Source: Mycolicibacterium sp. CH28 (GTDB taxonomy: Bacteria; Actinomycetota; Actinomycetes; Mycobacteriales; Mycobacteriaceae). From it: a DNA stretch of 64,000 nucleotides. The notes under the pieces were generated by a model that had not been told where the DNA came from, did no database searches, and was given only the letters and a program-made list of their open reading frames with translations. The stretch spans positions 186,001 to 250,000 of the forward strand of contig NZ_SRLQ01000018.1 of the NCBI RefSeq assembly GCF_004745805.1, written 5' to 3'. A program made the translations under genes and the position numbers. Below, piece by piece: positions 44,889 through 53,864 of the stretch. Positions within the stretch are counted from its first letter, which is position 1; every line of letters begins with the position of its first letter.

Positions 44889-44894
44889 TAATCT
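44889..44894 (+). promoter_or_regulatory. -10 element of a predicted leaderless trpG transcript
   Basis: TAATCT, close to the ideal TANNNT form, ends 6 bp before the GTG at 44901, so transcription would begin at the start codon. No Shine-Dalgarno is seen. Confidence 0.55.
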
Positions 44895-44900
44895 GACCTG

Positions 44901-45584
44901 GTGAAGGTCTTGGTCGTCGACAATTACGACAGCTTCGTGTTCAACCTCGTCCAGTATCTGGGCCAACTCGGGGTGGACGCGCAGGTCTGGCGCAATGACG
45001 ATGCCCGTTTGGGCGGGGCGGCCGAGATCAACACGGTGGCAGCCGAGTTCGACGGTGTGTTGCTCAGCCCGGGCCCGGGCACCCCGGAACGGGCTGGAGC
45101 CTCGATCCCCCTGGTTCACGCCTGCGCGGCGACCGGCACACCGCTACTGGGAGTGTGCCTGGGGCACCAGGCCATCGGGGTGGCCTTCGGCGGAACCGTC
45201 GACCGTGCGCCCGAACTGTTGCACGGCAAGACCAGCACCGTGTATCACACGAATGTTGGTGTGCTGCAGGGTCTTCCGAATCCCTTCACCGCTACCCGCT
45301 ACCACTCGCTGACCATCCTGCCCGAGACTGTCCCCGCCGAGCTCGAGGTGACCGCCCGCACCGAGGGCGGCGTCATCATGGCGGTGCGCCACGTCGAGCT
45401 GCCCATCCACGGCGTGCAGTTCCACCCGGAGTCGATCCTCACCGAGGGCGGCCACCGGGTGCTGGCCAACTGGCTCGGCTTCTGCGGCCAGGCTCCCGAG
45501 GAGACGCTGGTGCGCCGCCTCGAGCAGGAGGTCGCCGACACGGTGCGGCACGCCCTCGGCGAGCCGGTTCCGGCCGGGGAGTGA
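44901..45584 (+). CDS. trpG: Anthranilate / para-aminobenzoate synthase glutamine amidotransferase subunit
   Basis: 227 residues. It is a class I glutamine amidotransferase with LLSPGPGTPERAG, the nucleophile elbow GVCLGHQAIG (Cys) and HGVQFHPESILTEGG (His/Glu). It supplies ammonia to TrpE or PabB; in many actinobacteria one subunit serves both. Neighbours give no hint which, so the name follows the M. tuberculosis Rv0013 assignment. It is convergent with pknB (10-bp gap). Confidence 0.92.
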   Translation: MKVLVVDNYDSFVFNLVQYLGQLGVDAQVWRNDDARLGGAAEINTVAAEFDGVLLSPGPGTPERAGASIPLVHACAATGTPLLGVCLGHQAIGVAFGGTVDRAPELLHGKTSTVYHTNVGVLQGLPNPFTATRYHSLTILPETVPAELEVTARTEGGVIMAVRHVELPIHGVQFHPESILTEGGHRVLANWLGFCGQAPEETLVRRLEQEVADTVRHALGEPVPAGE

Positions 45585-45594
45585 ACTCGGTCAG

Positions 45595-47478
45595 CTATGA
45601 CGCAAAGCTGATGGTGATCGGCTCACCGAACTTGATCGGTGTGTTCGGAGCCGGACTCTGGGTGACGACGGCGTTGGAGCGCTGACCACTGTTCTGCACG
45701 TCGGCACCCTTGTCGAGGGTGCCGGTCCAGCCGAGTCCCCGAAGCCGCGGCTCGGCATCGGTCCAGAACATGCCCCTGAGATCCGGCATGACGAACTGGT
45801 TGGCCTTCGACACCTGAATCTGGATCACGGTGTCCTGCGGCACGGTCTGCCCGCTGGGCGGATCGGTGCCCACCACCTGACCCGACGGCTGGGTGCTGTC
45901 GGTGGGAACCGGCAGGGTCTTCAGGAAGCCCGATGCCGTGAGAATCTGCTGAGCGACGTCGATGGTCTGTCCGGCGACCACCGGAACCTCGGCGGTCTGC
46001 GGCCCCGAGCCGACGACGATGGTGATCTCGTTGGTGATAGCCGAAGTCTGGTTGGCCGGTGGGACAGTGGACAGCACCTTGTCCTTCTGCTCCGGCGTTG
46101 AGGCCGAAGTGGTCTGCTTGAACTTGCCGAACCCGGCGTCGGTGAGCTTCTTGACGCAGTCGGCATAGCTCATGCCGGTGCTGCAGTCGGGCAGTTCACG
46201 CTGCTCAGGACCGGTCGAGACGTTGATGGTGATCTCGTCGCCGGCGCTGGCCGAGGTGTTGGCCGCAGGGTCGGTGTCGATGACCTTCTCCGGCGGGACG
46301 GTGTTGTCCGGCTTCTGCTGCGTGCGGATCTTGAAGCCCTTGTTCTGCAGCGCGGCGATCGCGTCGGCGGCGGCCTGCCCGCGCACGTCGGGTACTTGAA
46401 CGTTGCGGGGGCTGCCGCTGACCATATTGATCGCGATGGTCACCACCACGGTCAGTACGGCCAGCACGGCGACGGCGATCAGCCAGCGCCCGATCGACCC
46501 GCCGGCGCGGTCGTTGTCCACGAAAGACCCCTGCCGGGGGATCTGCTCGGTGGAGTCGTGATGGGCTGGTGGCGGCGTGGCGTTGAGCAGCGAGGTGCGC
46601 TCGGCCGCACTGAACACCTTGGGAGCTTCGGGGGCGTCGCCGTTGTGCACCCGAACCAAGTCCGCGCGCATGTCCGCGGCGGTCTGGTAGCGGTTGTCGG
46701 GGTTCTTGGCCAGTGCCTTGAGGATGACGGCGTCCAGCTCGGGCGAGATGCCGGCATGTTTCTGCGACGGGGGGATCGGGTCTTCGCGGACGTGCTGGTA
46801 GGCGACGGCCACCGGGGAGTCCCCGACGAACGGCGGTTCACCGGTCACGAGCTCGTAGAGCACGCAGCCCAGCGAGTAGACATCGGAACGCGCGTCGACC
46901 GGCTCGCCGCGGGCTTGCTCCGGCGACAGGTACTGGGCGGTGCCGATCACCGCGGCGGTCTGGGTGACGCTGTTGCCGGCGTCGGCCAACGCCCGGGCGA
47001 TGCCGAAGTCCATCACCTTCACCGCGCCGGTCTTGGAGATCATGATGTTGGCCGGTTTGACGTCGCGGTGGATGATGCCGTGCTGGTGGCTGAAGTTCAG
47101 GGCCTGGCAGGCGTCGGCGATGATCTCGATGGCCCGCCGGGGAGGCATCGGTCCGTCGGTGTGCACGATGTCGCGCAGCGTCACGCCGTCGACGTACTCC
47201 ATGACGATGTAGGGCAGGGGCCCATTGGTCGTCTCCGCCTCGCCGGTGTCGTAGACCGCGACGATCGCCGGATGGTTCAGGGCCGCCGCGTTCTGCGCCT
47301 CCCGGCGAAACCGCAGATAGAAGCTGGGGTCGCGGGCCAGGTCGGCGCGCAGCACCTTGACCGCCACATCGCGGTGTAGCCGGGTGTCGCGAGCGAGGTG
47401 TACCTCCGACATACCGCCGAAGCCGAGGATTTCGCCGAGCTCATAGCGGTCGGATAGATGCTGCGGTGGGGTGCTCAT
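45595..47478 (-). CDS. pknB: Ser/Thr protein kinase PknB with PASTA sensor domains
   Basis: 627 residues. The kinase domain (about 1-280) has a Gly loop GFGGMSEVHLA, catalytic VAVKVL Lys, HRDVKPANIM, DFGIAR and the activation-loop Thr pair in SVTQTAAVIGTAQYL. A TM helix (WLIAVAVLAVLTVVVTIAI) near residue 340 leads to four extracellular PASTA domains that sense muropeptides and lipid II. It phosphorylates CwlM, MurJ, FhaA, FhaB and others. ATG 47478 overlaps the pknA stop by 4 bp. Last gene of the minus-strand fhaA-to-pknB cluster. Confidence 0.97.
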   Translation of the reverse strand: MSTPPQHLSDRYELGEILGFGGMSEVHLARDTRLHRDVAVKVLRADLARDPSFYLRFRREAQNAAALNHPAIVAVYDTGEAETTNGPLPYIVMEYVDGVTLRDIVHTDGPMPPRRAIEIIADACQALNFSHQHGIIHRDVKPANIMISKTGAVKVMDFGIARALADAGNSVTQTAAVIGTAQYLSPEQARGEPVDARSDVYSLGCVLYELVTGEPPFVGDSPVAVAYQHVREDPIPPSQKHAGISPELDAVILKALAKNPDNRYQTAADMRADLVRVHNGDAPEAPKVFSAAERTSLLNATPPPAHHDSTEQIPRQGSFVDNDRAGGSIGRWLIAVAVLAVLTVVVTIAINMVSGSPRNVQVPDVRGQAAADAIAALQNKGFKIRTQQKPDNTVPPEKVIDTDPAANTSASAGDEITINVSTGPEQRELPDCSTGMSYADCVKKLTDAGFGKFKQTTSASTPEQKDKVLSTVPPANQTSAITNEITIVVGSGPQTAEVPVVAGQTIDVAQQILTASGFLKTLPVPTDSTQPSGQVVGTDPPSGQTVPQDTVIQIQVSKANQFVMPDLRGMFWTDAEPRLRGLGWTGTLDKGADVQNSGQRSNAVVTQSPAPNTPIKFGEPITISFAS

Positions 47479-48755
47479 CGCGGTGACTCGCGGTGTGGAT
47501 GAGGCTCGGGCAGCGTGGGGATCGCCACGCTCAGGGCGGTGAACCGGATGGTCCCGATCTGATCGCCGGGATTGCCGGTGCCTGGGCCGTCCGTCCAACC
47601 CGTGGGGGCTGACTGGGCCGTCGGGGTGATGGTGTCGGTGACCGTCTGTTCGACGGGGGTGTTGTCCTTGCGATCACGGTCGGCCAGCACGATGAGAATC
47701 GCGCTGATGATCGCCAGGGCGCCCAGTACCCCGGCAGCCCACAGCAGGGCCCGCTGACCCGAGGAGAACGTGCGCCGAGGCGGAGGCGGACGGTGGCTGC
47801 CGGTGGTGGCGCGAGGTCGCATCCCGGTGGCCGGTGCCGGGACGGGCATGCGCGGTGAACTGCCCGGGATCGCGGCGGGGGTGGCGCGGATGGTCGGTGC
47901 GGAATTGGGGCGCGGGGGTCGGCGGCCGGCTCGCACCGCGGCCACCGCGTCGGCGAACTGCCCGCCGTTGCGGTAGCGCATGCCCGGGTTCTTGACCAGG
48001 GTGATCTCGATCAGCTCACGCACGTTCGGCGGGAGATCGGCCGGCAGTGGCGCCGGGGTCTCCTTGATGTGCTTCATCGCCACCGTCAACGCCCCGTCGC
48101 CGGTGAACGGGCGCTTACCCGAAACCGCTTCGTAGCCAACCACTCCCAGCGCGTAGACATCGCTGGCGGCGCTGGCGTCGTGTCCGAGCGCCTGCTCGGG
48201 TGCGATGTACTGGGCGGTGCCCATGACCATGCCGGTCTGGGTGACCGGGGCGGCGTCGACGGCCTTGGCGATGCCGAAGTCGGTGAGCTTCACCTGGCCG
48301 GCCGGGGTGATCAGAATGTTGCCGGGCTTGACGTCGCGGTGCACCAGTCCGGCGGAGTGGGCCACCTGCAGGGCGCGGCCGGTCTGCTCGAGCATGTCCA
48401 GCGCGTGCCGCAGCGACAACCGACCGGTGCGCTTGATCACCGAGTTCAGCGGTTCGCCGTTGACGAGTTCCATCACCAAGTAGGCGGTGCGGCCCTCGCC
48501 GTCCATGTCGGTCTCGCCGTAATCGTGAACGGCGGCGATACCGGGGTGGTTGAGCATGGCCACCGTGCGTGCCTCGGCGCGGAACCGTTCGACGAACTCG
48601 GGGTCGGAGGAGAACTCCTGCTTGAGCACCTTGACCGCGACGCGCCGGCCCAGCCGGCTGTCGACGGCCTCCCACACCTGGCCCATACCGCCGGTGGCGA
48701 TCAGCCGCTGCAGGCGGTAGCGCCCCGACAGGGTCACTCCGACGCGGGGGCTCAT
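47475..48755 (-). CDS. pknA: Ser/Thr protein kinase PknA
   Basis: 426 residues. The N-terminal kinase domain has GGMGQVWEAVD, VAVKVL, HRDVKPGNIL and DFGIAK. The loop VTQTGMVMGTAQYI precedes a Pro-rich juxtamembrane region and one TM helix (ALLWAAGVLGALAIISAIL) near residue 350. A short extracytoplasmic tail follows, without PASTA domains. Essential regulator of cell shape and division in mycobacteria, acting with PknB. It is 31 bp downstream of pbpA. Confidence 0.96.
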   Translation of the reverse strand: MSPRVGVTLSGRYRLQRLIATGGMGQVWEAVDSRLGRRVAVKVLKQEFSSDPEFVERFRAEARTVAMLNHPGIAAVHDYGETDMDGEGRTAYLVMELVNGEPLNSVIKRTGRLSLRHALDMLEQTGRALQVAHSAGLVHRDVKPGNILITPAGQVKLTDFGIAKAVDAAPVTQTGMVMGTAQYIAPEQALGHDASAASDVYALGVVGYEAVSGKRPFTGDGALTVAMKHIKETPAPLPADLPPNVRELIEITLVKNPGMRYRNGGQFADAVAAVRAGRRPPRPNSAPTIRATPAAIPGSSPRMPVPAPATGMRPRATTGSHRPPPPRRTFSSGQRALLWAAGVLGALAIISAILIVLADRDRKDNTPVEQTVTDTITPTAQSAPTGWTDGPGTGNPGDQIGTIRFTALSVAIPTLPEPHPHRESPR

Positions 48756-48786
48756 TGCTTGCCTCGCTTCGCTCGCCTGCGCGGGC

Positions 48787-50262
48787 TCATTGCGCCCCCT
48801 GCAATGCCGCGGCGATGGTCGCTCGCCCGATCGGGGCGGCCAGTGCGCCGCCGGTCGCCGAAAGCCGGTCCCCGCCGTTCTCGACCAGCACCGCGACGGC
48901 GACCTTGGGGCTCTGCGCCGGCGCGAAGGCGATGTACCAGGCGTGCGGCGGGGTGTTACGCGGGTCGGTACCGTGCTCGGCGGTGCCCGTCTTGGATGCG
49001 ATCTGCACGCCGGGGATCGCCCCTTTCTGCTGGGTCATCTGTTCGGCGCCGACCATCAAATCTGTTAGCTTAGCCGCGACCTGTGCCGAGACTGCACGCC
49101 GCTCTTCTTGCGGTGCGGTCGTGCTGATGTTGGACAGGTCCGGTCCTTTGAGACTGTCCACCAGGTAGGGCTGCATCATCACGCCGGAGTTGGCGATCGC
49201 CGCCGCCACCGACGCGTTCTGCAAAGGTGTCACCGCCACGTCCTTCTGACCCATACTCGACATCCCCAGCGCCGCGGAGTCAGTGATCGGGCCGATGGTG
49301 GACTCGGCGACCTCCAACGGGATCTGCGGCGGTGGGCTGTCGAACCCGAACGCCTGCGCCGTGTTGCGCAACGCGTCGACACCAACCCGGATACCCAGTT
49401 CGACGAAGGCAGTGTTGCAGGATCGGGCGAACGCGTCACGCAGCGAGGCCGTCGGGCCGTTGCCGCAGGGGGTGTGGCCGTAATTCTCCAAGGTGGCGGT
49501 GCTGTTGGGCAGTTGGATCTGGGGCGCGGCGGTCAGCTGGTCGGTATCGGTAATGCCCGCCTGCAGCGCCGCGGCGGTGGTGATCACCTTGAACGTCGAG
49601 CCGGGCGGGAACGTCTCGGCAATCGCCCGGTTGGTCAACGGCGAGCTCGGGTCGTCGCGCAGCTGCTGCCATGCTGTGCCCTGCTCATCGGTGTCGTGGG
49701 TGGCCAGCAGGTTGGGGTCGTACGACGGTGAGGACACCATCGCCAGGATCTTGCCGGTGGACGGTTCCAGCGCCACCACCGAGCCCTTGCATCCGCCGTT
49801 GCAGCCCTGCTGCAGGGCGTCCCAGGCGGCCTGTTGGATGCGCGGCACGATGGTGGTGTCGACGTTGCCGCCGCGCGGGTCGCGACCGGTGAAGAAGTCG
49901 GCCAGCCGCCGCCCGAACAGCCGCTGGTCCGAGCCGTTGAGGATGCCGTCTTCGGCGCGCTCCAGTCCGGTGCTGGAGTAGCGCAGCGAGTAGAAGCCGG
50001 TGATCGGCGCGTACACGAACGGATTCGGGTACACCCGCAAGAACCGGTAGTGGCCGTTGGTGGACACCGAATAGGCCAGCAGCTGCCCGCCTGCGGTGAT
50101 CTGGCCGCGCTGGCGGGAGTATTCGTCGAGCAGCACCCGCTGGTTGCGCGGATCGGCGCGCAGACCGTCGGCGCGGAACACCTGGGTGACCGTGGCGTTG
50201 ATCAGCAGCAGCACGACCAACGCCATGATCATCACCGAGATGCGGCGCAGTGAGGCGTTCAT
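48787..50262 (-). CDS. pbpA: Penicillin-binding protein A (class B transpeptidase)
   Basis: 491 residues from ATG 50262. An N-terminal TM anchor (SVMIMALVVLLLINATVTQ) precedes the dimerisation domain. The transpeptidase domain has the active Ser in PPGSTFKVIT, the SCN motif in FARSCNTAF and KTGTAEHG. Partner of the SEDS protein RodA; phosphorylated by PknB in M. tuberculosis. It overlaps rodA by 4 bp (50259-50262). Confidence 0.95.
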   Translation of the reverse strand: MNASLRRISVMIMALVVLLLINATVTQVFRADGLRADPRNQRVLLDEYSRQRGQITAGGQLLAYSVSTNGHYRFLRVYPNPFVYAPITGFYSLRYSSTGLERAEDGILNGSDQRLFGRRLADFFTGRDPRGGNVDTTIVPRIQQAAWDALQQGCNGGCKGSVVALEPSTGKILAMVSSPSYDPNLLATHDTDEQGTAWQQLRDDPSSPLTNRAIAETFPPGSTFKVITTAAALQAGITDTDQLTAAPQIQLPNSTATLENYGHTPCGNGPTASLRDAFARSCNTAFVELGIRVGVDALRNTAQAFGFDSPPPQIPLEVAESTIGPITDSAALGMSSMGQKDVAVTPLQNASVAAAIANSGVMMQPYLVDSLKGPDLSNISTTAPQEERRAVSAQVAAKLTDLMVGAEQMTQQKGAIPGVQIASKTGTAEHGTDPRNTPPHAWYIAFAPAQSPKVAVAVLVENGGDRLSATGGALAAPIGRATIAAALQGAQ

Positions 50263-51662
50263 ATCCGCTCGATCACCTCCGTGGCCGAAGCCGCGATGGG
50301 GGCGTGCGGGTTGTTCATGATGGGTCGCCGCGCGGCGTGGGAGATCTTGACCAGGATCGCCAGCAGCAGATAGTTGGCGACCAGCGACGAGCCGCCGTAG
50401 GACATCCACGGGGTGGTCAGGCCGGTCAGCGGGATCAGTCCGGTGACGCCGCCGACGACGATGAACAACTGGATTGCCAGGGTGGAGGCCAGCCCGGCGG
50501 CCAGCAGCTTGCCGAAGCTGTCCCGCACGGCGATCGCGGTGCGCAGTCCGCGCACGATCACGATGGTGTAGAGCATCAGGACCCCGGCCAGGCCGACCAG
50601 CCCCAGCTCCTCACCGATCGCGGCGATGATGAAGTCCGTGGAAGCGGCCGGCACGGTGCCCGGTTGGCCGTTGCCCAAGCCGGTGCCGAAGATGCCGCCG
50701 GTGGCAAAGCTGAACTGCGACTGCACCATCTGGTAGCCGGCGCCTTCGGGGTCGGCGAACGGGTCCAGCCACGTCTCCACCCGCACGCGAACATGGCCGA
50801 ACAGGTAGTAGGCCACCACGCTGCCCGCGGTGAACAGGGCCAGCCCGATCACCACCCAGCTCAGCCGATCGGTGGCGATATAGACGATCACCAGGAACGA
50901 GGCGTACAGCAGCAGTGAGGTGCCCAGGTCCGTCTCGAACACCATGACGCCGACGGAGATGATCCAGGCCGCCAGCAGTGGTGCCAGGTCGCGCGGGCGG
51001 GGCAGGTCCATGCCAAGGAAGTGCTTACCGGCGCTGGTGAACAGGTTGCGCTTGGCCACCAGCACGGCCGCGAAGAAGATCAGCAGCAGAATCTTGGAGA
51101 ACTCGGCGGGCTGAATACTGAAGCCCGGCAGGCGAATCCAGATCTTCGCGCCGTTGGTTTCGGAAAAGTGCGCCGGCAGCAGTGCGGGGATGGCAAGCAG
51201 CACCAGGCCGACCAGCCCGCAGGTGTAGCCGTAGCGGGCCAGGATCCGGTGGTCCTTGAGGAAGATCACCACCAGGGAGAAGCCGACGACACCGAGCAGG
51301 GTCCACAGCATCTGCTGTTGGTCGCTGGGTCCTTGGGTTGCGTTCAGCGCACCGTTGACCAGGTCGAGACGGTGGATCATCACCAGGCCAAGCCCGTTGA
51401 GCAACGCGACAACCGGCAGCAGCACCGGGTCGGCGTAGGGCGCGAAGCGGCGGATGGCCAGGTGGGCGCAGACGAACAGGGTGAGGAAGGCCAGCGTGGA
51501 GCTGGCCAGGTCCCAGCTGATGCCTTGCTCCTGGTTGGCCTCCACGATCATCAGCGCGACGACGGTGATCAACGTGGCGAAACACAGCAGCGCCAACTCG
51601 GCGTTGCGCCGGGTCGGCATCGCGGGGACCAGCGTGACCGGCGCTTGCGGTTGAGTGCTCAT
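50259..51662 (-). CDS. rodA: SEDS peptidoglycan polymerase RodA (FtsW/RodA family)
   Basis: 467 residues from ATG 51662. About 12 TM helices. The signature GFSIQPAEFSKILLLIFFA and a C-terminal PLTGLTTPWMSYGGSSLVAN mark the SEDS family. It polymerises glycan strands from lipid II with PbpA as its transpeptidase partner. The ATG overlaps the pstP stop (51659-51662); the much longer open frame upstream is an out-of-frame shadow of pstP. Confidence 0.95.
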   Translation of the reverse strand: MSTQPQAPVTLVPAMPTRRNAELALLCFATLITVVALMIVEANQEQGISWDLASSTLAFLTLFVCAHLAIRRFAPYADPVLLPVVALLNGLGLVMIHRLDLVNGALNATQGPSDQQQMLWTLLGVVGFSLVVIFLKDHRILARYGYTCGLVGLVLLAIPALLPAHFSETNGAKIWIRLPGFSIQPAEFSKILLLIFFAAVLVAKRNLFTSAGKHFLGMDLPRPRDLAPLLAAWIISVGVMVFETDLGTSLLLYASFLVIVYIATDRLSWVVIGLALFTAGSVVAYYLFGHVRVRVETWLDPFADPEGAGYQMVQSQFSFATGGIFGTGLGNGQPGTVPAASTDFIIAAIGEELGLVGLAGVLMLYTIVIVRGLRTAIAVRDSFGKLLAAGLASTLAIQLFIVVGGVTGLIPLTGLTTPWMSYGGSSLVANYLLLAILVKISHAARRPIMNNPHAPIAASATEVIERI

Positions 51663-53251
51663 GCCGCCGCCCGGCAGTCGGTGCCCGGTTTCTGCGGGGG
51701 CGCCGGCAGTTGGGTCACCGTCGGCAGGGGGCTGGGCGTAACTGTGGGTGTCCCGGAAGTGGTTGTGGCGCTGCCACTTTGATCCGATGACGGTGACGGT
51801 GACGGTGACGTCGCGCTCGGGGTCGCGGACGGCGGCGTCGTCGGGATCGGTGACGCGGATGACGCGGGCGGCGGGGTCGACGGTCGTGGCGCGGACGTCG
51901 GCGCCGGCCCTGGCGCGGGGGGCGCGCTCGGAGCCGGCGTCGGGATGGCGACCGGTGTCGGTGTCGGTGTGCTGGTCGGCGGCGGGGCGCACGGCGGGAG
52001 CAGCGAGCTGTGGGCCAGTTCGCGCAGCTGCCCGATGGCGTTGTCCAATGATCCGGCAGGCAGCCCGGCCGACACCTGGGCGCGTTCGGAGGGGCGCAGG
52101 TCCTGCAGCCGCATCAGCTGGCAACTCAGCGAATTGGCGGCCTGCCCGTAGCTGATCTGAGAGAGCTCGTTGCGGTCGTTGAGGCAGCCCAGCAGATACG
52201 GCTCCTGCAGCGGATAACCGAGGATCGAGCCCTCGATGCCGCGCATGATCGCCACCGTGCCGTTGTAGGCGCTGACGTAGTAGTTGCTGCGGACGATCTG
52301 GCGGCCCACCGCCAGCCCGACCAACGCCAGCAGCACCACCAGCGCAGCGGCGATGATCATCCGCCTGCGGGAGCGCGGCTTGGGTGGGGGCTCGGGCTCG
52401 GGAACCACTCGTTTGACGGCCACCGGGCGCGGCGCGATGGCCGAGGCCCGGCCCGCGGCGGTGTTGGGTGGCGCGGCGTGGTCGTCGTCGCCGGAGACCG
52501 CGCCGGCCAGGATCGGCTGGGTCTGGCCCCCGTAGTCGTAGTCGACGACGTCGGCGACCACCACGGTGACGTTGTCTGGGCCGCCGCCGCGCAACGCGAG
52601 CTCGATCAGCCGGTCGGCACTCTCGGCGACGTCGTCGATCTGCAGGGCTTCCTGGATGGTCTCGAAGCTGACCGGGTCAGACAGGCCGTCCGAGCACAGC
52701 AGGTAGCGATCGCCTTCGCGGGCTTCCCGCATGATCAGGGTGGGTTCGACTTCGTGGCCGGTCAGGGCACGCATGATCAGCGAGCGCTGCGGGTGGCTGT
52801 GCGCCTCCTCGGCGGTGATCCGGCCCTCGTCGACGAGGGTCTGGACGAAGGTGTCGTCCTTGGTGATCTGATTCAGTTCACCGTCGCGCAGCAGGTAGCC
52901 GCGCGAGTCGCCGATGTGGACCAGCCCAAGTCGATTGCCGGCGAACAGGATTGCGGTCAGGGTGGTGCCCATGCCCTCGAGCTCGGGCTCCATCTCGACG
53001 TGCGCGGCGATGGCCGAGTTGCCGTCGTGCACCGCCTCGTTGAGCTTGCTCAGCAGATCGCCGCCGGGCTCGTCGTCGTCGAGGTGGGCCAGTGCGGCGA
53101 TGACCAGCTGAGAGGCCACCTCACCAGCGGCGTGCCCGCCCATACCGTCGGCCAGGGCCAGCAGCCGGGCGCCGGCATAGACCGAGTCTTCGTTGTTGGC
53201 GCGGACCAGACCGCGATCACTGCGGGCGGCGTAGCGAAGGACCAGTGTCAC
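51659..53251 (-). CDS. pstP: PP2C-type Ser/Thr phosphatase PstP
   Basis: 530 residues from GTG 53251. The N-terminal PP2C domain has RGLVRANNEDS, LALADGMGGHAAGE, VHIGDSRGYLLRDG, LLCSDGLSDP and GGPDNVTVVVADV, the metal-binding Asp set. A TM helix (RRMIIAAALVVLLALVGLAV) near residue 300 and a Pro/Thr/Ser-rich C-terminal tail follow. It reverses PknA/PknB phosphorylation. The start overlaps the fhaB stop (GTGA, 53248-53251). Confidence 0.96.
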   Translation of the reverse strand: MTLVLRYAARSDRGLVRANNEDSVYAGARLLALADGMGGHAAGEVASQLVIAALAHLDDDEPGGDLLSKLNEAVHDGNSAIAAHVEMEPELEGMGTTLTAILFAGNRLGLVHIGDSRGYLLRDGELNQITKDDTFVQTLVDEGRITAEEAHSHPQRSLIMRALTGHEVEPTLIMREAREGDRYLLCSDGLSDPVSFETIQEALQIDDVAESADRLIELALRGGGPDNVTVVVADVVDYDYGGQTQPILAGAVSGDDDHAAPPNTAAGRASAIAPRPVAVKRVVPEPEPPPKPRSRRRMIIAAALVVLLALVGLAVGRQIVRSNYYVSAYNGTVAIMRGIEGSILGYPLQEPYLLGCLNDRNELSQISYGQAANSLSCQLMRLQDLRPSERAQVSAGLPAGSLDNAIGQLRELAHSSLLPPCAPPPTSTPTPTPVAIPTPAPSAPPAPGPAPTSAPRPSTPPPASSASPIPTTPPSATPSATSPSPSPSSDQSGSATTTSGTPTVTPSPLPTVTQLPAPPQKPGTDCRAAA

Positions 53252-53715
53252 GGGCGCAGCTCGATTACCGTCTTGCCGATGTGCACCGGCGTGCCGATCG
53301 GAACGCGTACTGCCGTCGTCACCTTCGCCCTGTCGAGGTATGTGCCGTTGGTCGATCCTAGGTCTTCCACATACCACTCGGGACCGCGCGGCGACAGCCG
53401 GGCGTGGCGGGTCGAGGCGTAATCGTCGGTGAGCACCAGGGTGGAGTCGTCGGCGCGGCCGATCAGGACCGGCTGGGTGCCCAGCGTGATGCGTGTGCCG
53501 GCCAGCGCCCCGTCGGTGACCACCAGGTAGCGGGCCGCGTGGCGCTGCTGGCGCGACGGCAGCAGCGAACCGCGCAGCGCCAGGCCGCGGCGCACCATCA
53601 CCGCCCCGGTCGGCGCGTAGATGTCATTGCGCAGAATGCGCAGCACAGACCAGATGAACAGCCACAGCAGTAACAGGAATCCGGCGCGCGTCAGCTGCAG
53701 TACTAGTCCCTGCAT
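53248..53715 (-). CDS. fhaB: FHA-domain membrane protein FhaB (FipA)
   Basis: 155 residues. One N-terminal TM helix (GFLLLLWLFIWSVLRIL) with a cytoplasmic FHA domain containing LIGRADDSTLVL, STRHARLSP and DLGSTNGTYLD, the phospho-Thr-binding loops. FhaB/FipA links PknA signalling to division proteins. It lies between fhaA (149-bp gap) and pstP. Confidence 0.95.
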   Translation of the reverse strand: MQGLVLQLTRAGFLLLLWLFIWSVLRILRNDIYAPTGAVMVRRGLALRGSLLPSRQQRHAARYLVVTDGALAGTRITLGTQPVLIGRADDSTLVLTDDYASTRHARLSPRGPEWYVEDLGSTNGTYLDRAKVTTAVRVPIGTPVHIGKTVIELRP

Positions 53716-53864
53716 CCGGCGTCCTCTCAGTCCTCATGCCGCTGGCGTCGCCCCGGCGATACCAGCAGGCACCGGGCCGACTTCGGCACCGTCACGATAC
53801 TTGGACGCAGGTGGGCGTGCGGGTCATGCCACTCCGCATCGTCCAAGTCGCGGCCTCGTAGACC

